A stretch of DNA of 9,184 nt, taken from contig CAMWQQ010000053.1 of assembly GCA_947176455.1 (NCBI GenBank), positions 1-9,184 of the forward strand, written 5' to 3'. Origin of the DNA: an uncultured Odoribacter sp. (lineage in GTDB: Bacteria > Bacteroidota > Bacteroidia > Bacteroidales > Marinifilaceae). Positions 1 to 6,719 of this stretch are shown piece by piece. The translations under genes and the position numbers were made by a program. A model generated the notes under the pieces. The model was not told the origin of the DNA. It was given only the letters and a program-made list of their open reading frames with translations, and searched no databases. Numbering within the stretch: position 1 is the stretch's first letter; every line of letters starts with the position of its first letter.

Positions 1-1
1 T

Positions 2-322
2 GACTGTGGTTGTAGAGTTATTGCATTCGAATCACTTGACCCCGATGATCCTGTTGAGCACATACGAAAATTTAAACCAGCGGAAGAAGTATTGAGGGAA
101 AGAGAGGAAAGGAGGATAAAGGAACAAAAAGAGAGGGAGGAACGGGAAAAGAGGATGAAACTCGAATATGAAGAAAAATATGCAAAAAAATATAGAGAAT
201 ACGAGGAAATGAAAAAAAGGAAACGCGACTCACTAAGACAGCAATACTTAAGAAAGCAGGATTCCATCAGGCGAGAAGATTCGATCAGGAGCATCCAAGG
301 AACGTCAGGCATGCAAAAATGA
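2..322 (+). CDS. C-terminal part of an unrecognised highly charged protein (5' end outside window)
   Basis: The frame is open from the left edge to the TGA at 320-322, giving 106 visible residues with no ATG, so the gene starts outside the window; a TTG at 92 is an internal Leu codon rather than a start. The visible part begins with a short CGC-containing segment and a D/P-rich stretch (LDPDDP). From about residue 27 it becomes almost pure Lys/Arg/Glu helix, probably a coiled coil or a single extended alpha helix, and ends in repeated DSLR/DSIR units (RDSLRQQ, QDSIRRE, EDSIRSI). DSIR-type charged linkers are common in Bacteroidota envelope and lipoprotein genes, but I do not recognise this family and assign no function. 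GC is about 40%, well below its neighbours. It converges on the minus-strand nuclease gene with only 17 bases between the two stop codons and no visible terminator. The open frame and its typical helix composition make it likely to be a real gene. Confidence 0.6.
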   Translation, partial: DCGCRVIAFESLDPDDPVEHIRKFKPAEEVLREREERRIKEQKEREEREKRMKLEYEEKYAKKYREYEEMKKRKRDSLRQQYLRKQDSIRREDSIRSIQGTSGMQK

Positions 323-339
323 CCAAGAGCCCGGACGGT

Positions 340-3144
340 TTATCTTCGGCAGATGGTGGCGTAGGTGCATTTCTGGCATTTCTTTTCGTTGTCGGTTTGG
401 TTGAAAGGGACTTCCGGTGAAAACAGGGAGGTCAGCAGGTTCTTCAGGTGGGTGCGGAATTCTTCCTCAAACTGGCGGAAATTACCGATAGGTTCTTTGG
501 CGCATTTCAGGCGGTAGTCATAGTCTTTGTTGAAAAGCAGTTTGATGCTATAAATTCCGGGAATCAACGCCTGATTGCCGGGTTGGATGTGGTCGTACAT
601 CAGGCAGTAGAGCATCGTTTGGAAGGCGGCTTTGTTCCGCTTGGGGGTGGCTTGGTCAAATACGGATTCGATGGTATTGAAATCGGTGGTGTCGGCGCCG
701 GTCTTGTAGTCGATGATTCGGATGCCTTCGGCGGTTTGGTCTATGCGGTCGATGAATCCCCCGACGTGTACCGTTTGCGGTGTTCCTGCTATTTCTATCT
801 CAATGGGTACTTGAAAACGGTCCTCCATGGCGAGCAGGCGGAAAGGGCAGAGTTTCTTGTCGTACCGGAACATCTCCTTGAGGTATTTTTTGATGACATT
901 CAGTATCAGTTCGTTGCTTCCGCTGTCAATGAGCTTGGAGATTCGGGTGTCGTAGATTTCCGTGTAGGATTTTCGAATGTGCGTGTCAATCAGGGAATCA
1001 TCGTGTAGCAGTCGGTCGATGTCTTCCGTCGTGATGCGGTCGGACGACAAAGTGGCATACAGGGACTGCGAGCATTCGTGGAAGATGTTGCCCAGTAGAC
1101 GGTGGTCCAGTTCTTCGGCGATTTCTTCCTTTTCGTCGATTCGTGCCAGGTATTTGAAGTAAAATCTCAAAGGGCATTCTATGTAGGTGTTGAGTGCCGA
1201 AGGAGATATCGCCTTTTCGCCCGACTGGTAGATTTTCAGTGCCTCCAGAAGTTCTTCCGTTTTGGGGATGGTGATTTCCTTGTTCTTTTGGGTGGAGATT
1301 TGATTCTGGAAGTTGTTTTCCCGGATAGATAGTCCGGATTCGTATTTGATTTGATACAGGAAACGGCTCATTTCTCCTCCGTTCATACCTTTGACTCCGG
1401 AAGTGTAGAGTATCTTGATATCCTTGGCGCGTTGCAGCAAGCGATAAAAGTAGTAGGCGAACAGTGCATCCTGGTGTTCCGGGGTCGGTAGGCGGCCGCC
1501 CCAGCGCAGGTTGTAGGGGATGAACGAAGAGGGCAGGGTGGTTTTGGGGAGCGTGCCTTCGTTTGCCGACAACAGAATCAGGTGCTTGAAATCCAGCATC
1601 CGGGTTTCCATCAATCCCATAAGCTGTAATCCTTCCAGGGGTTCTCCCGAGAAAGGCACGGTGATGTTGCCGATGACCTTGTTGATGATTTGCGTGTATA
1701 ATTTCGTTTCCGGTTCGATGTGTTCTTCCTCAAACGTGTTCTGGAGATTCTGGATTTGCGTGTAAATCGAGAAAATGAATTCCTTTTCTATCGAGTCGAT
1801 AGCGGTGTGCGAATGTATCAGCAAATCCAATATGTTCAGCAGATAGGTCGGTATCTTTTCCTCTTTGGAGGAGAAAATGGCTTGCGTGAGCGGATGAAAT
1901 TGCAAATCCTTTTCGGCAACGTAGATGATATTTCTTTTGTTGATGTCGTTTGTCCGGGCATGGATGTCTTCTGGGCAGAGGTCCTTGATGAGTTTGTGAT
2001 TCAGCAGGGCGACGACCGGTTTGTAATAATAGTAGGTGTCGCTTTTTTCGTATTTGGCGTAGTTTTTCAGGTCACATACGAGGGAGAGGAGGGCGGCGAC
2101 GGAGGTGTTGTGAGCCGGATAGCCCATCGTGATGTTGATTTTCCGGATGTGGTCGGGTATGGAGTGCATCACCGGAATGAGCAGTTGTTCGTCGCAGAGC
2201 ACGATTGCCGTGTCGCGGGGATTGTCTTCTGACAGGTGTGCCGTCAGCCGGGACAACAATTTCGCCTGACCGATAGCGGAAGGGACTGAAATGTATTCCA
2301 AGGTCTTGCCGTTGTGCAGGAAATTGTTGAAGTGTTCCATGCCCAGTTCGTTGGGAAAGGTCTTCAGGTTTTCCCGCAGATAGAATCCTGCTTCCTGGTG
2401 TTCGTTGGCGGTGTAATAAAGATCGTAATCCCAGTAGAAGGAGGCGCATCCGGCATCCCGGTAATGGGCGAAGATTTGTTTCTGGCAGGTGTTCAGGGCG
2501 TTGAAGCCGGCAATCAGCAGGTGGTCGGCGTGCGCATATTCCGTGATGTGCTCGCAGAAATGGCGTTCGTTCATCCCTTCATAGCAAATCTGCTCCCGGC
2601 TCAGGTTGTCCCGGAAATCCTTGTACGTGTCGTACAATTTGTCCCATACCTTTAAAAATTCCTGTTGTTCCCGGCTGTATTTTTCGGGGTTGAAACTGCT
2701 CCAGAATTTCCGAATGGCGGAGTTTTGCTCTTCCGTCAGGTAGGGAAAGCTGGATTCAAGCTTCTTCAAGGCAACCAGGTTGGAAAACAGGTCTTTGGCA
2801 TCGACGAGGTATTTGTCGATGTCGTCGAAGTCGCCGAGCAACATGTTTCCCCAGAAATAGAAGTCCTCGAACTTTTCCGTGGAGCCGGAAACTTTGACGT
2901 AGGATTTGTATAATTTGATGATGAGCGCCAAGGGGTCGGCTTGTTTCAAGCCGGTATATTTTTCGATGTACTCGTTCAGGGTCAGGATTTCCGGCATCCA
3001 GACCGGTTTGTCGATTCGTTTTGCCAGTTCTTCGGCAAGGAAAAGTCCGGCGCGTTTGTTGGGAAAGATGACGGTCAGGCGACCGAAATCCGTGCCGTAT
3101 TTGTCCACGATGTCTTTTGCCAGTAGCTGGAGAAACGAAGCCAT
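340..3144 (-). CDS. addB: AddB-like PD-(D/E)XK nuclease / inactivated helicase subunit
   Basis: A 934-residue cytosolic protein resembling AddB, the subunit that with AddA forms a helicase-nuclease for double-strand-break end resection and recombination. The N-terminus (residues 22-40, VIFPNKRAGLFLAEEL) has the UvrD-like fold signature but no Walker A GxGKT, so this half probably does not hydrolyse ATP. Residues 503-532 (MGLMETRMLDF, then ILLSANEG) match the inactivated helicase region typical of AddB. The nuclease domain is at the C-terminus: G686/H689 in LLGNIFHE, D799 in GFIDRID, D812 and K814 in IIDYKTG, and Q842/Y846 in FQTMLY. C657 (IECPLRFYF) plus C923, C926 and C932 (CxxCxxxxxC) match the four-cysteine 4Fe-4S staple of AddB-type nucleases. 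The ATG at 3144 is chosen because the conserved N-terminus starts right after it. The gene stands alone here: it is divergent from the nitroreductase, and no addA is visible. The family call is strong; the specific symbol is less certain. Confidence 0.88.
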   Translation of the reverse strand: MASFLQLLAKDIVDKYGTDFGRLTVIFPNKRAGLFLAEELAKRIDKPVWMPEILTLNEYIEKYTGLKQADPLALIIKLYKSYVKVSGSTEKFEDFYFWGNMLLGDFDDIDKYLVDAKDLFSNLVALKKLESSFPYLTEEQNSAIRKFWSSFNPEKYSREQQEFLKVWDKLYDTYKDFRDNLSREQICYEGMNERHFCEHITEYAHADHLLIAGFNALNTCQKQIFAHYRDAGCASFYWDYDLYYTANEHQEAGFYLRENLKTFPNELGMEHFNNFLHNGKTLEYISVPSAIGQAKLLSRLTAHLSEDNPRDTAIVLCDEQLLIPVMHSIPDHIRKINITMGYPAHNTSVAALLSLVCDLKNYAKYEKSDTYYYYKPVVALLNHKLIKDLCPEDIHARTNDINKRNIIYVAEKDLQFHPLTQAIFSSKEEKIPTYLLNILDLLIHSHTAIDSIEKEFIFSIYTQIQNLQNTFEEEHIEPETKLYTQIINKVIGNITVPFSGEPLEGLQLMGLMETRMLDFKHLILLSANEGTLPKTTLPSSFIPYNLRWGGRLPTPEHQDALFAYYFYRLLQRAKDIKILYTSGVKGMNGGEMSRFLYQIKYESGLSIRENNFQNQISTQKNKEITIPKTEELLEALKIYQSGEKAISPSALNTYIECPLRFYFKYLARIDEKEEIAEELDHRLLGNIFHECSQSLYATLSSDRITTEDIDRLLHDDSLIDTHIRKSYTEIYDTRISKLIDSGSNELILNVIKKYLKEMFRYDKKLCPFRLLAMEDRFQVPIEIEIAGTPQTVHVGGFIDRIDQTAEGIRIIDYKTGADTTDFNTIESVFDQATPKRNKAAFQTMLYCLMYDHIQPGNQALIPGIYSIKLLFNKDYDYRLKCAKEPIGNFRQFEEEFRTHLKNLLTSLFSPEVPFNQTDNEKKCQKCTYATICRR

Positions 3145-3197
3145 AACGATAGAATTAAAAGTTTGCCATGCAAGGACAAAGTAACCAGGCGTTTTGT

Positions 3198-3227
3198 TTT
3201 GCTTGTCCCATTTTGTTATTATTTTTG
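3198..3227 (+). promoter_or_regulatory. Bacteroidota-type promoter for the nitroreductase-to-cutC gene group
   Basis: TTTG at 3198-3201, an 18-base spacer, and TATTTTTG at 3220-3227 match the Bacteroides sigma-ABfr consensus (-33 TTTG, -7 TAnnTTTG, about 19 bases apart). Transcription would begin near 3234 and leave an untranslated leader of roughly 85 bases before the ATG at 3320. The element sits in the divergent intergenic region between the AddB-like gene and the nitroreductase. T-rich DNA makes chance matches possible, but both boxes and the spacing agree. Confidence 0.6.
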
Positions 3228-3256
3228 TTGTGTCCGGTCGAAATGCCGGATAGGAG

Positions 3257-3264
3257 CAAAATTA
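3257..3264 (-). promoter_or_regulatory. Possible -7 element for the AddB-like gene
   Basis: On the minus strand this reads TAATTTTG, an exact TAnnTTTG match, about 110 bases upstream of the AddB-like start codon. No TTTG is seen at the expected -33 distance, so this is a weak candidate. If real, the two divergent transcripts would overlap at their 5' ends. Confidence 0.25.
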
Positions 3265-3319
3265 CAATTTTTGGATGATAAATTGTTATTTTGCGGGATT
3301 CACTGATGAAGGAAAAAAG

Positions 3320-3895
3320 ATGTTAAAGGATTTATTGGAGAAAAACAGAAGTTTCCGCCGGTTTTATCAGGAGGTTCGCATACCCCGTGCGGAGTTGGAG
3401 GCGTTGGTGGGACAGGTTCGGTGGTGTCCTTCGGGACGGAATGCGCAGCCTTTGCGCTATGCCGTCGTGGACACGGAAGAGGCGTGTGCGCGAGTTTTCC
3501 CGCTATTGTCCTGGGCGGGCTATCTGACGGACTGGGCAGGTCCGGAGGAGGGGGAACGTCCGGCTGCCTATCTGGTGCAGTTGCTGGATACCCGGATTGT
3601 GGAGAATTGTTTGTGTGATGACGGGATTCAGGCGCAGACGATTATGCTCGGGGCGGTTGAGAAAGGCTATGGAGGATGTATCATCAAGGCTTTCAAGAAC
3701 GAGGGATTGCGTGAGGTGCTTGCCTTGCCCGACTACATGAAGATTTTGTATGTCCTGGCTTTGGGCAAGCCCAAGGAGCAGGTGGTGGTCGAGGAGATGC
3801 GGGGCGAGGATTACAAGTATTGGCGGAGTGCGGACGGGGTGCATCACGTGCCGAAGAGAAAGGAAACGGAATTGATTTTCCGACAGGAGAAATAA
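3320..3895 (+). CDS. Nitroreductase family protein (FMN-dependent oxidoreductase)
   Basis: A 191-residue protein of the FMN-binding nitroreductase fold; members reduce nitro, quinone or similar acceptors with NAD(P)H in the cytosol. The true substrate cannot be read from sequence. The family pattern is clear: KNRSFRRF (residues 8-15) for phosphate binding, PSGRNAQPLRY (37-47) for flavin contact, WAGPEEGERPAAY (72-84), a helix with QAQTIMLGAVEKGYGG (104-119), and LALGKPKE (146-153). Length is normal for the short Bacteroidota subfamily, which also ends in a YWR...HHVPKR tail as here. An in-frame ATG at 3275 would add 15 residues that do not look conserved; the ATG at 3320 is preferred because it is preceded by a purine-rich GAAGGAAAAAAG and puts KNRS at the usual place. 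It is the first gene of the rightward group, downstream of the promoter at 3198-3227. Confidence 0.88.
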   Translation: MLKDLLEKNRSFRRFYQEVRIPRAELEALVGQVRWCPSGRNAQPLRYAVVDTEEACARVFPLLSWAGYLTDWAGPEEGERPAAYLVQLLDTRIVENCLCDDGIQAQTIMLGAVEKGYGGCIIKAFKNEGLREVLALPDYMKILYVLALGKPKEQVVVEEMRGEDYKYWRSADGVHHVPKRKETELIFRQEK

Positions 3896-3904
3896 GTGAT
3901 TCAG

Positions 3905-4474
3905 ATGAAGATATTGTGTGCGGAATATAATCCGGAAGGACAGGTGTCGGTGGTGCCGGTGGGGGACAATGCCCTGCTGCGCAACAATGATGACTTCTAT
4001 CTTCCTGAATTTGCCGGCGGATTGAGTTGTGCGCCCCAGTTGGTGTTGCGGATTTGCAAATTGGGGAAAAGCGTGGGAGAGCGTTTTGCCGGGAGGTATT
4101 TTGAGGAAGTCGGCGTGGGCATCCGGTTTTATGCGGAGCATTTTGAGAAACAGTTGCAGGAGTCGGGACTGCCTGCCGGTATGGCTTCCTCGTTTGACGG
4201 AAGTGCCGCTATCAGTGCGTTGTTGCCGAAGGAAGAATGCGGCGGAGCGGAGTATGCTTTTCGGGTGAACGGAGAAACCGTGTACGAGGGAAGTTTCGGG
4301 GAGTTGCCTTGTTCCGTGGAACACTTGCTCTCTTTTGCTTCCGATTTTTATACCTTGAAAATCGGGGATTTCCTGTTTTGCGGGAATCGGTTCCGGTATC
4401 GGGGATTGAAAGAGGGGGACCGGTTACAGGTTTGTTTCCGGGGAAAGGAATGGATGAATTTTAAATTAAAGTGA
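3905..4474 (+). CDS. Fumarylacetoacetate hydrolase (FAH)-fold protein, probably without metal-dependent activity
   Basis: A 189-residue protein that I assign to the FAH family (acylpyruvase/isomerase fold) from several blocks: DNALLRNNDDFYLPEF (residues 21-36) corresponds to the KPDSALL...PFFLPDF block of Bacteroidota FAH proteins, LVLRICKLGK (46-55) to the core strand, SSFDGSA (95-101) to the K(S/G)FD block, and CSVEHLLSFASDFYTLKIGD (136-155) to the C-terminal block. Active members chelate Mg or Mn with an ExE pair plus a further acidic residue, and use a Lys. Here ExE appears to be A43-P44-Q45, the Asp is R74 and the Lys is S95, so catalysis looks lost. The final block reads CGNRFRYRG instead of the usual TGTPxGVG, again divergent. 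A GTG at 3896, directly after the nitroreductase TAA, is an alternative start; the ATG at 3905 fits the family N-terminus better. An AGGAGA lies at 3885-3890. Translation is probably coupled to the upstream gene. The fold is fairly sure; no function is assigned. Confidence 0.72.
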   Translation: MKILCAEYNPEGQVSVVPVGDNALLRNNDDFYLPEFAGGLSCAPQLVLRICKLGKSVGERFAGRYFEEVGVGIRFYAEHFEKQLQESGLPAGMASSFDGSAAISALLPKEECGGAEYAFRVNGETVYEGSFGELPCSVEHLLSFASDFYTLKIGDFLFCGNRFRYRGLKEGDRLQVCFRGKEWMNFKLK

Positions 4475-4481
4475 TTAATAA

Positions 4482-4502
4482 ATGGCTGCCGGGTGCAGCC
4501 GT
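4482..4502 (+). promoter_or_regulatory. Stem-loop just before the fucosidase start
   Basis: GGCTGC at 4484-4489 pairs with GCAGCC at 4495-4500 around a five-base loop; A4482-T4502 and a T4483-G4501 wobble extend the stem to 8 bp. It lies between the FAH-fold gene stop (4472-4474) and the fucosidase ATG (4510). There is no T-run after it, so it is not a standard terminator. It may affect initiation or mRNA processing between the two genes. Confidence 0.4.
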
Positions 4503-4509
4503 AAATCTG

Positions 4510-5811
4510 ATGTCTATGAGAAAATTTGTAAGTATTTTTTGCGTGTGTTTGCTGGGGCTTGCCGCCCGGGCACAGGAAAGTTATGTTCCCGCTCCGGAAA
4601 ATCTTGAAGCCCGCAAGGAGTTTCAGGACAATAAGTTCGGAATTTTCCTGCACTGGGGACTGTACAGTATGCTGGCTCAGGGGGAATGGACGATGACTAA
4701 TCAGAATCTGAATCATCTGGAGTACCGGAAACTGGCTTCCGGATTTTATCCCTCAAAATTCAATGCCGCCGAGTGGGTATCTGCTATCAAGGCTTCCGGA
4801 GCGAAGTACATTTGCTTTACCAGTCGCCACCACGAGGGTTTTTCCATGTGGGATACCCAATTTTCGGATTACAATATTGTCAAAGCCACTCCTTTCAAAC
4901 GGGATGTGTTGAAGGAATTGGCGGACGAGTGCAAGAAGCAGGGGATAAAGTTGCACTTGTATTATTCCCACCTGGATTGGGACAGGGAGGATTATTATCC
5001 TCTGGGGCGTACCGGACGGGGAACCGGGCGTACCGCTCACGGAGAATGGAAGACGTATTACCAGTTTATGAACGACCAGTTGACGGAGCTGATTACCAAG
5101 TATGACCCGGCGGTCATTTGGTTTGACGGTTGGTGGGACCAGGACCAGAATCCGGATTTCGACTGGCAGTTGCCGGAGCAGTATGCGATGATTCACAAGC
5201 TGAAACCTTCCATTTTGATTGGCAATAATCATCATCAGGTGCCTTTTGTCGGGGAGGATATTCAGATTTTTGAACGCGACCTGCCGGGCGAGAACAATGC
5301 GGGGCTGTCCGGACAGGACATCAGTCCGTTGCCTTTGGAGACTTGCGAGACGATGAACGGCATGTGGGGATATAAGATTGTGGACCAGAACTATAAATCG
5401 GTGAAAACCCTGGTGCATTATCTGGTGAAGGCTGCCGGAAGGAATGCCAATTTGTTGATGAACATGGGACCGCAGCCGAACGGCGAACTGCCTGCTGCCG
5501 GGGTTGAACGGTTGAAGGCGATAGGTGAGTGGCTGAAAACCTACGGCGAGACGATTTACGGCACCCGTGGCGGAGAGATTACACCGAGGGACTGGGGAGT
5601 AACTACTCGCAAGGGAAATAAATTGTATGTGCATATTCTGAATCTGGAGGACAAGGGGCTGTTTTTGCCGTTGACCGACAAGGTGAAGAGTGCGGTTGTC
5701 TTTAAGAATAAAAAGCCGGTGAAGTTCTTGCAGGACAAGAACGGCGTGGTGCTGGAGCTGTCGGAAACTCCCACGGACATGGATTATGTCGTGGAATTGA
5801 CTTTGAAATAA
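4510..5811 (+). CDS. Secreted GH29 alpha-L-fucosidase
   Basis: A 433-residue glycoside hydrolase family 29 enzyme that removes alpha-linked L-fucose from glycans by a retaining mechanism. Residues 1-21 are a Sec signal peptide (positive start, hydrophobic core, ARA before Q22) without a lipobox, so a soluble periplasmic enzyme is likely. GH29 hallmarks follow in order: FGIFLHWGLYS (43-53), SRHHEGFSMWD (105-115), YYSHLDW (151-157), AVIWFDGWWDQD (201-212) with D206 as the expected nucleophile, and LLMNMGPQPNG (315-325). The acid/base is less certain; E255, E261 and E277 are candidates. A small beta domain (about 360-433) closes the protein, and length is normal. The ATG at 4510 is chosen because it opens the signal peptide; a GTG at 4471 overlapping the previous stop would add 13 residues ahead of it, and an ATG at 4516 is also possible. 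No SusC/SusD pair is adjacent, so this is not a visible polysaccharide utilisation locus. Confidence 0.92.
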   Translation: MSMRKFVSIFCVCLLGLAARAQESYVPAPENLEARKEFQDNKFGIFLHWGLYSMLAQGEWTMTNQNLNHLEYRKLASGFYPSKFNAAEWVSAIKASGAKYICFTSRHHEGFSMWDTQFSDYNIVKATPFKRDVLKELADECKKQGIKLHLYYSHLDWDREDYYPLGRTGRGTGRTAHGEWKTYYQFMNDQLTELITKYDPAVIWFDGWWDQDQNPDFDWQLPEQYAMIHKLKPSILIGNNHHQVPFVGEDIQIFERDLPGENNAGLSGQDISPLPLETCETMNGMWGYKIVDQNYKSVKTLVHYLVKAAGRNANLLMNMGPQPNGELPAAGVERLKAIGEWLKTYGETIYGTRGGEITPRDWGVTTRKGNKLYVHILNLEDKGLFLPLTDKVKSAVVFKNKKPVKFLQDKNGVVLELSETPTDMDYVVELTLK

Positions 5812-5840
5812 TTGATTGGTGGTAGATTTTGACTGTTTTG

Positions 5841-5864
5841 CCCTTGGAAATGCGTTTTCAGGGG
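5841..5864 (+). promoter_or_regulatory. Ten-base-pair stem with UGCG tetraloop upstream of cutC
   Basis: CCCTTGGAAA (5841-5850) pairs with TTTTCAGGGG (5855-5864) along its whole length, with two G-U wobbles, around a TGCG loop that belongs to the stable UNCG tetraloop class. It ends 14 bases before the cutC ATG and ties up most of the G-run at 5861-5865, the only purine-rich ribosome-site candidate there. No T-run follows on the plus strand, so it is more likely a translational or mRNA-stability element than a terminator. Confidence 0.45.
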
Positions 5865-5878
5865 GTAAACGGTGAATA

Positions 5879-6640
5879 ATGAATACGATGAAACGAGAGG
5901 ATTTTAGAATCGAGATATGTACGAATTCCGCTGAGAGCGTGAGGGCGGCGGTTGCGGCGGGTGCTGACCGGATAGAGCTTTGTGCCGGTATGCCGGAGGG
6001 GGGGACAACCCCTTCTTATGGAGAAATCGCCTTGGTCCGGGAGCTGATTCCTGCCGGTATGCACGTCATCATCCGTCCTCGGGGCGGGGATTTCCTGTAT
6101 AGCGAGGAAGAGTGCGAGATTATGTGCCGGGATATTGAAATGGCACGTAAAATCGGGGTAGACGGGGTGGTTATCGGATGCCTGACCGCCGACGGGGAAG
6201 TGGATGCGGACAAGATGCGGAAACTGATGTCTGTTGCCGGAGATATGTCGGTGACTTTCCACCGGGCGTTCGATATGTGCCGAGACCCTTATCGCGCCTT
6301 GGAAGCGATAGAACAACTCGGTTGCAATCGAATCCTGACGTCGGGGCAGCAAGCATCTGCCGAAGCGGGGATTCCGCTGTTGAAAGGATTGGTTGACCGT
6401 GCCCGCCAGGTCATCATCATGCCCGGTTGCGGTGTGAACGGAGGAAATATCCGAAAGATTGCCGAAGCGACGGGAGCCTGTGAGTTTCATCTGTCCGCCC
6501 GCATTAGCGTCGGCAGCGATATGATTTATCGCAATCCAGCCGTTTCCATGGGAGGAACGGTGCAGGTTGCCGAATACGGCAGGGATGTGACGAGCGCGGA
6601 CAAAGTGCGGGAAGCGATAACGGCTTTGGAACAAGCGTAG
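5879..6640 (+). CDS. cutC: CutC family protein (copper homeostasis)
   Basis: A 253-residue cytosolic TIM-barrel protein of the CutC family, linked genetically to copper tolerance in E. coli, although the biochemical role is not settled. The family blocks are all present: IEICTNSAESV (11-21), ADRIELCAGMPEGGTTPS (29-46), RPRGGDF (66-72), DGVVIGCLTADGEVD (95-109), TFHRAFD (126-132), LTSGQ (153-157), GCGVNGGNI (183-191) and EFHLSAR (202-208). Length is normal. An ATG at 5888 is a possible later start that would leave a more typical short N-terminus. The gene follows the fucosidase by 67 bases and may share its transcript. A weak promoter-like pair (TTTG at 5802-5805, TAGATTTTG at 5823-5831, spacer 17) could also drive it alone, but the second box is one base too long for the consensus. 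It ends at a strong bidirectional terminator. Confidence 0.93.
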   Translation: MNTMKREDFRIEICTNSAESVRAAVAAGADRIELCAGMPEGGTTPSYGEIALVRELIPAGMHVIIRPRGGDFLYSEEECEIMCRDIEMARKIGVDGVVIGCLTADGEVDADKMRKLMSVAGDMSVTFHRAFDMCRDPYRALEAIEQLGCNRILTSGQQASAEAGIPLLKGLVDRARQVIIMPGCGVNGGNIRKIAEATGACEFHLSARISVGSDMIYRNPAVSMGGTVQVAEYGRDVTSADKVREAITALEQA

Positions 6641-6662
6641 GTCTTTTCGGAAAGTCGAAAAA

Positions 6663-6704
6663 AAAAGCGGACGAAGTGAGGCATTCCCCCATTCGTCCGC
6701 TTTT
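6663..6704. terminator. Bidirectional rho-independent terminator between cutC and the transglutaminase-like gene
   Basis: AAAAGCGGACGAA (6663-6675) is perfectly complementary to TTCGTCCGCTTTT (6692-6704), a 13-bp stem with a 16-base loop whose ends can pair further (T6677-A6691, G6678-C6690, GG6680-6681 with CC6687-6688). An A-run at 6658-6666 becomes the U-tract for the leftward transcript, and TTTTCTCTTTTA at 6701-6712 serves the rightward one. It sits exactly between the convergent stops at 6640 and 6720. Confidence 0.92.
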
Positions 6705-6719
6705 CTCTTTTATCCTGTT

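Noticed and set aside
92..322. Small complete gene starting at the TTG at 92
   Set aside because: The same frame is open back to the window edge with protein-like sequence, so the TTG is better read as an internal codon of a truncated gene.
448..1008. 186-residue open frame on the plus strand inside the AddB-like gene
   Set aside because: It is antisense to a clearly conserved nuclease domain and its translation resembles no family; biased codon use on the real strand keeps this frame open.
2072..2449. 125-residue open frame on the minus strand overlapping the AddB-like gene in another frame
   Set aside because: Arg/His-rich alternative-frame translation with no motif; the AddB frame is continuous through the region.
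3174..3208. Inverted repeat GGACAA / TTGTCC flanking the -33 box of the promoter
   Set aside because: Only six paired bases with a 23-base spacer in T-rich DNA; expected by chance and not enough to call an operator.
3503..4324. 273-residue open frame on the minus strand across the nitroreductase and FAH-fold genes
   Set aside because: It covers parts of two well-supported genes in antisense and has low-complexity His/Arg/Leu-rich translation with no motif.
4753..5634. 293-residue open frame on the minus strand inside the fucosidase gene
   Set aside because: Antisense shadow of conserved GH29 sequence, without recognisable domains or a plausible promoter.
5858..6634. 258-residue open frame on the minus strand opposite cutC
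   Set aside because: It mirrors cutC almost exactly, and the cutC frame carries every family motif.
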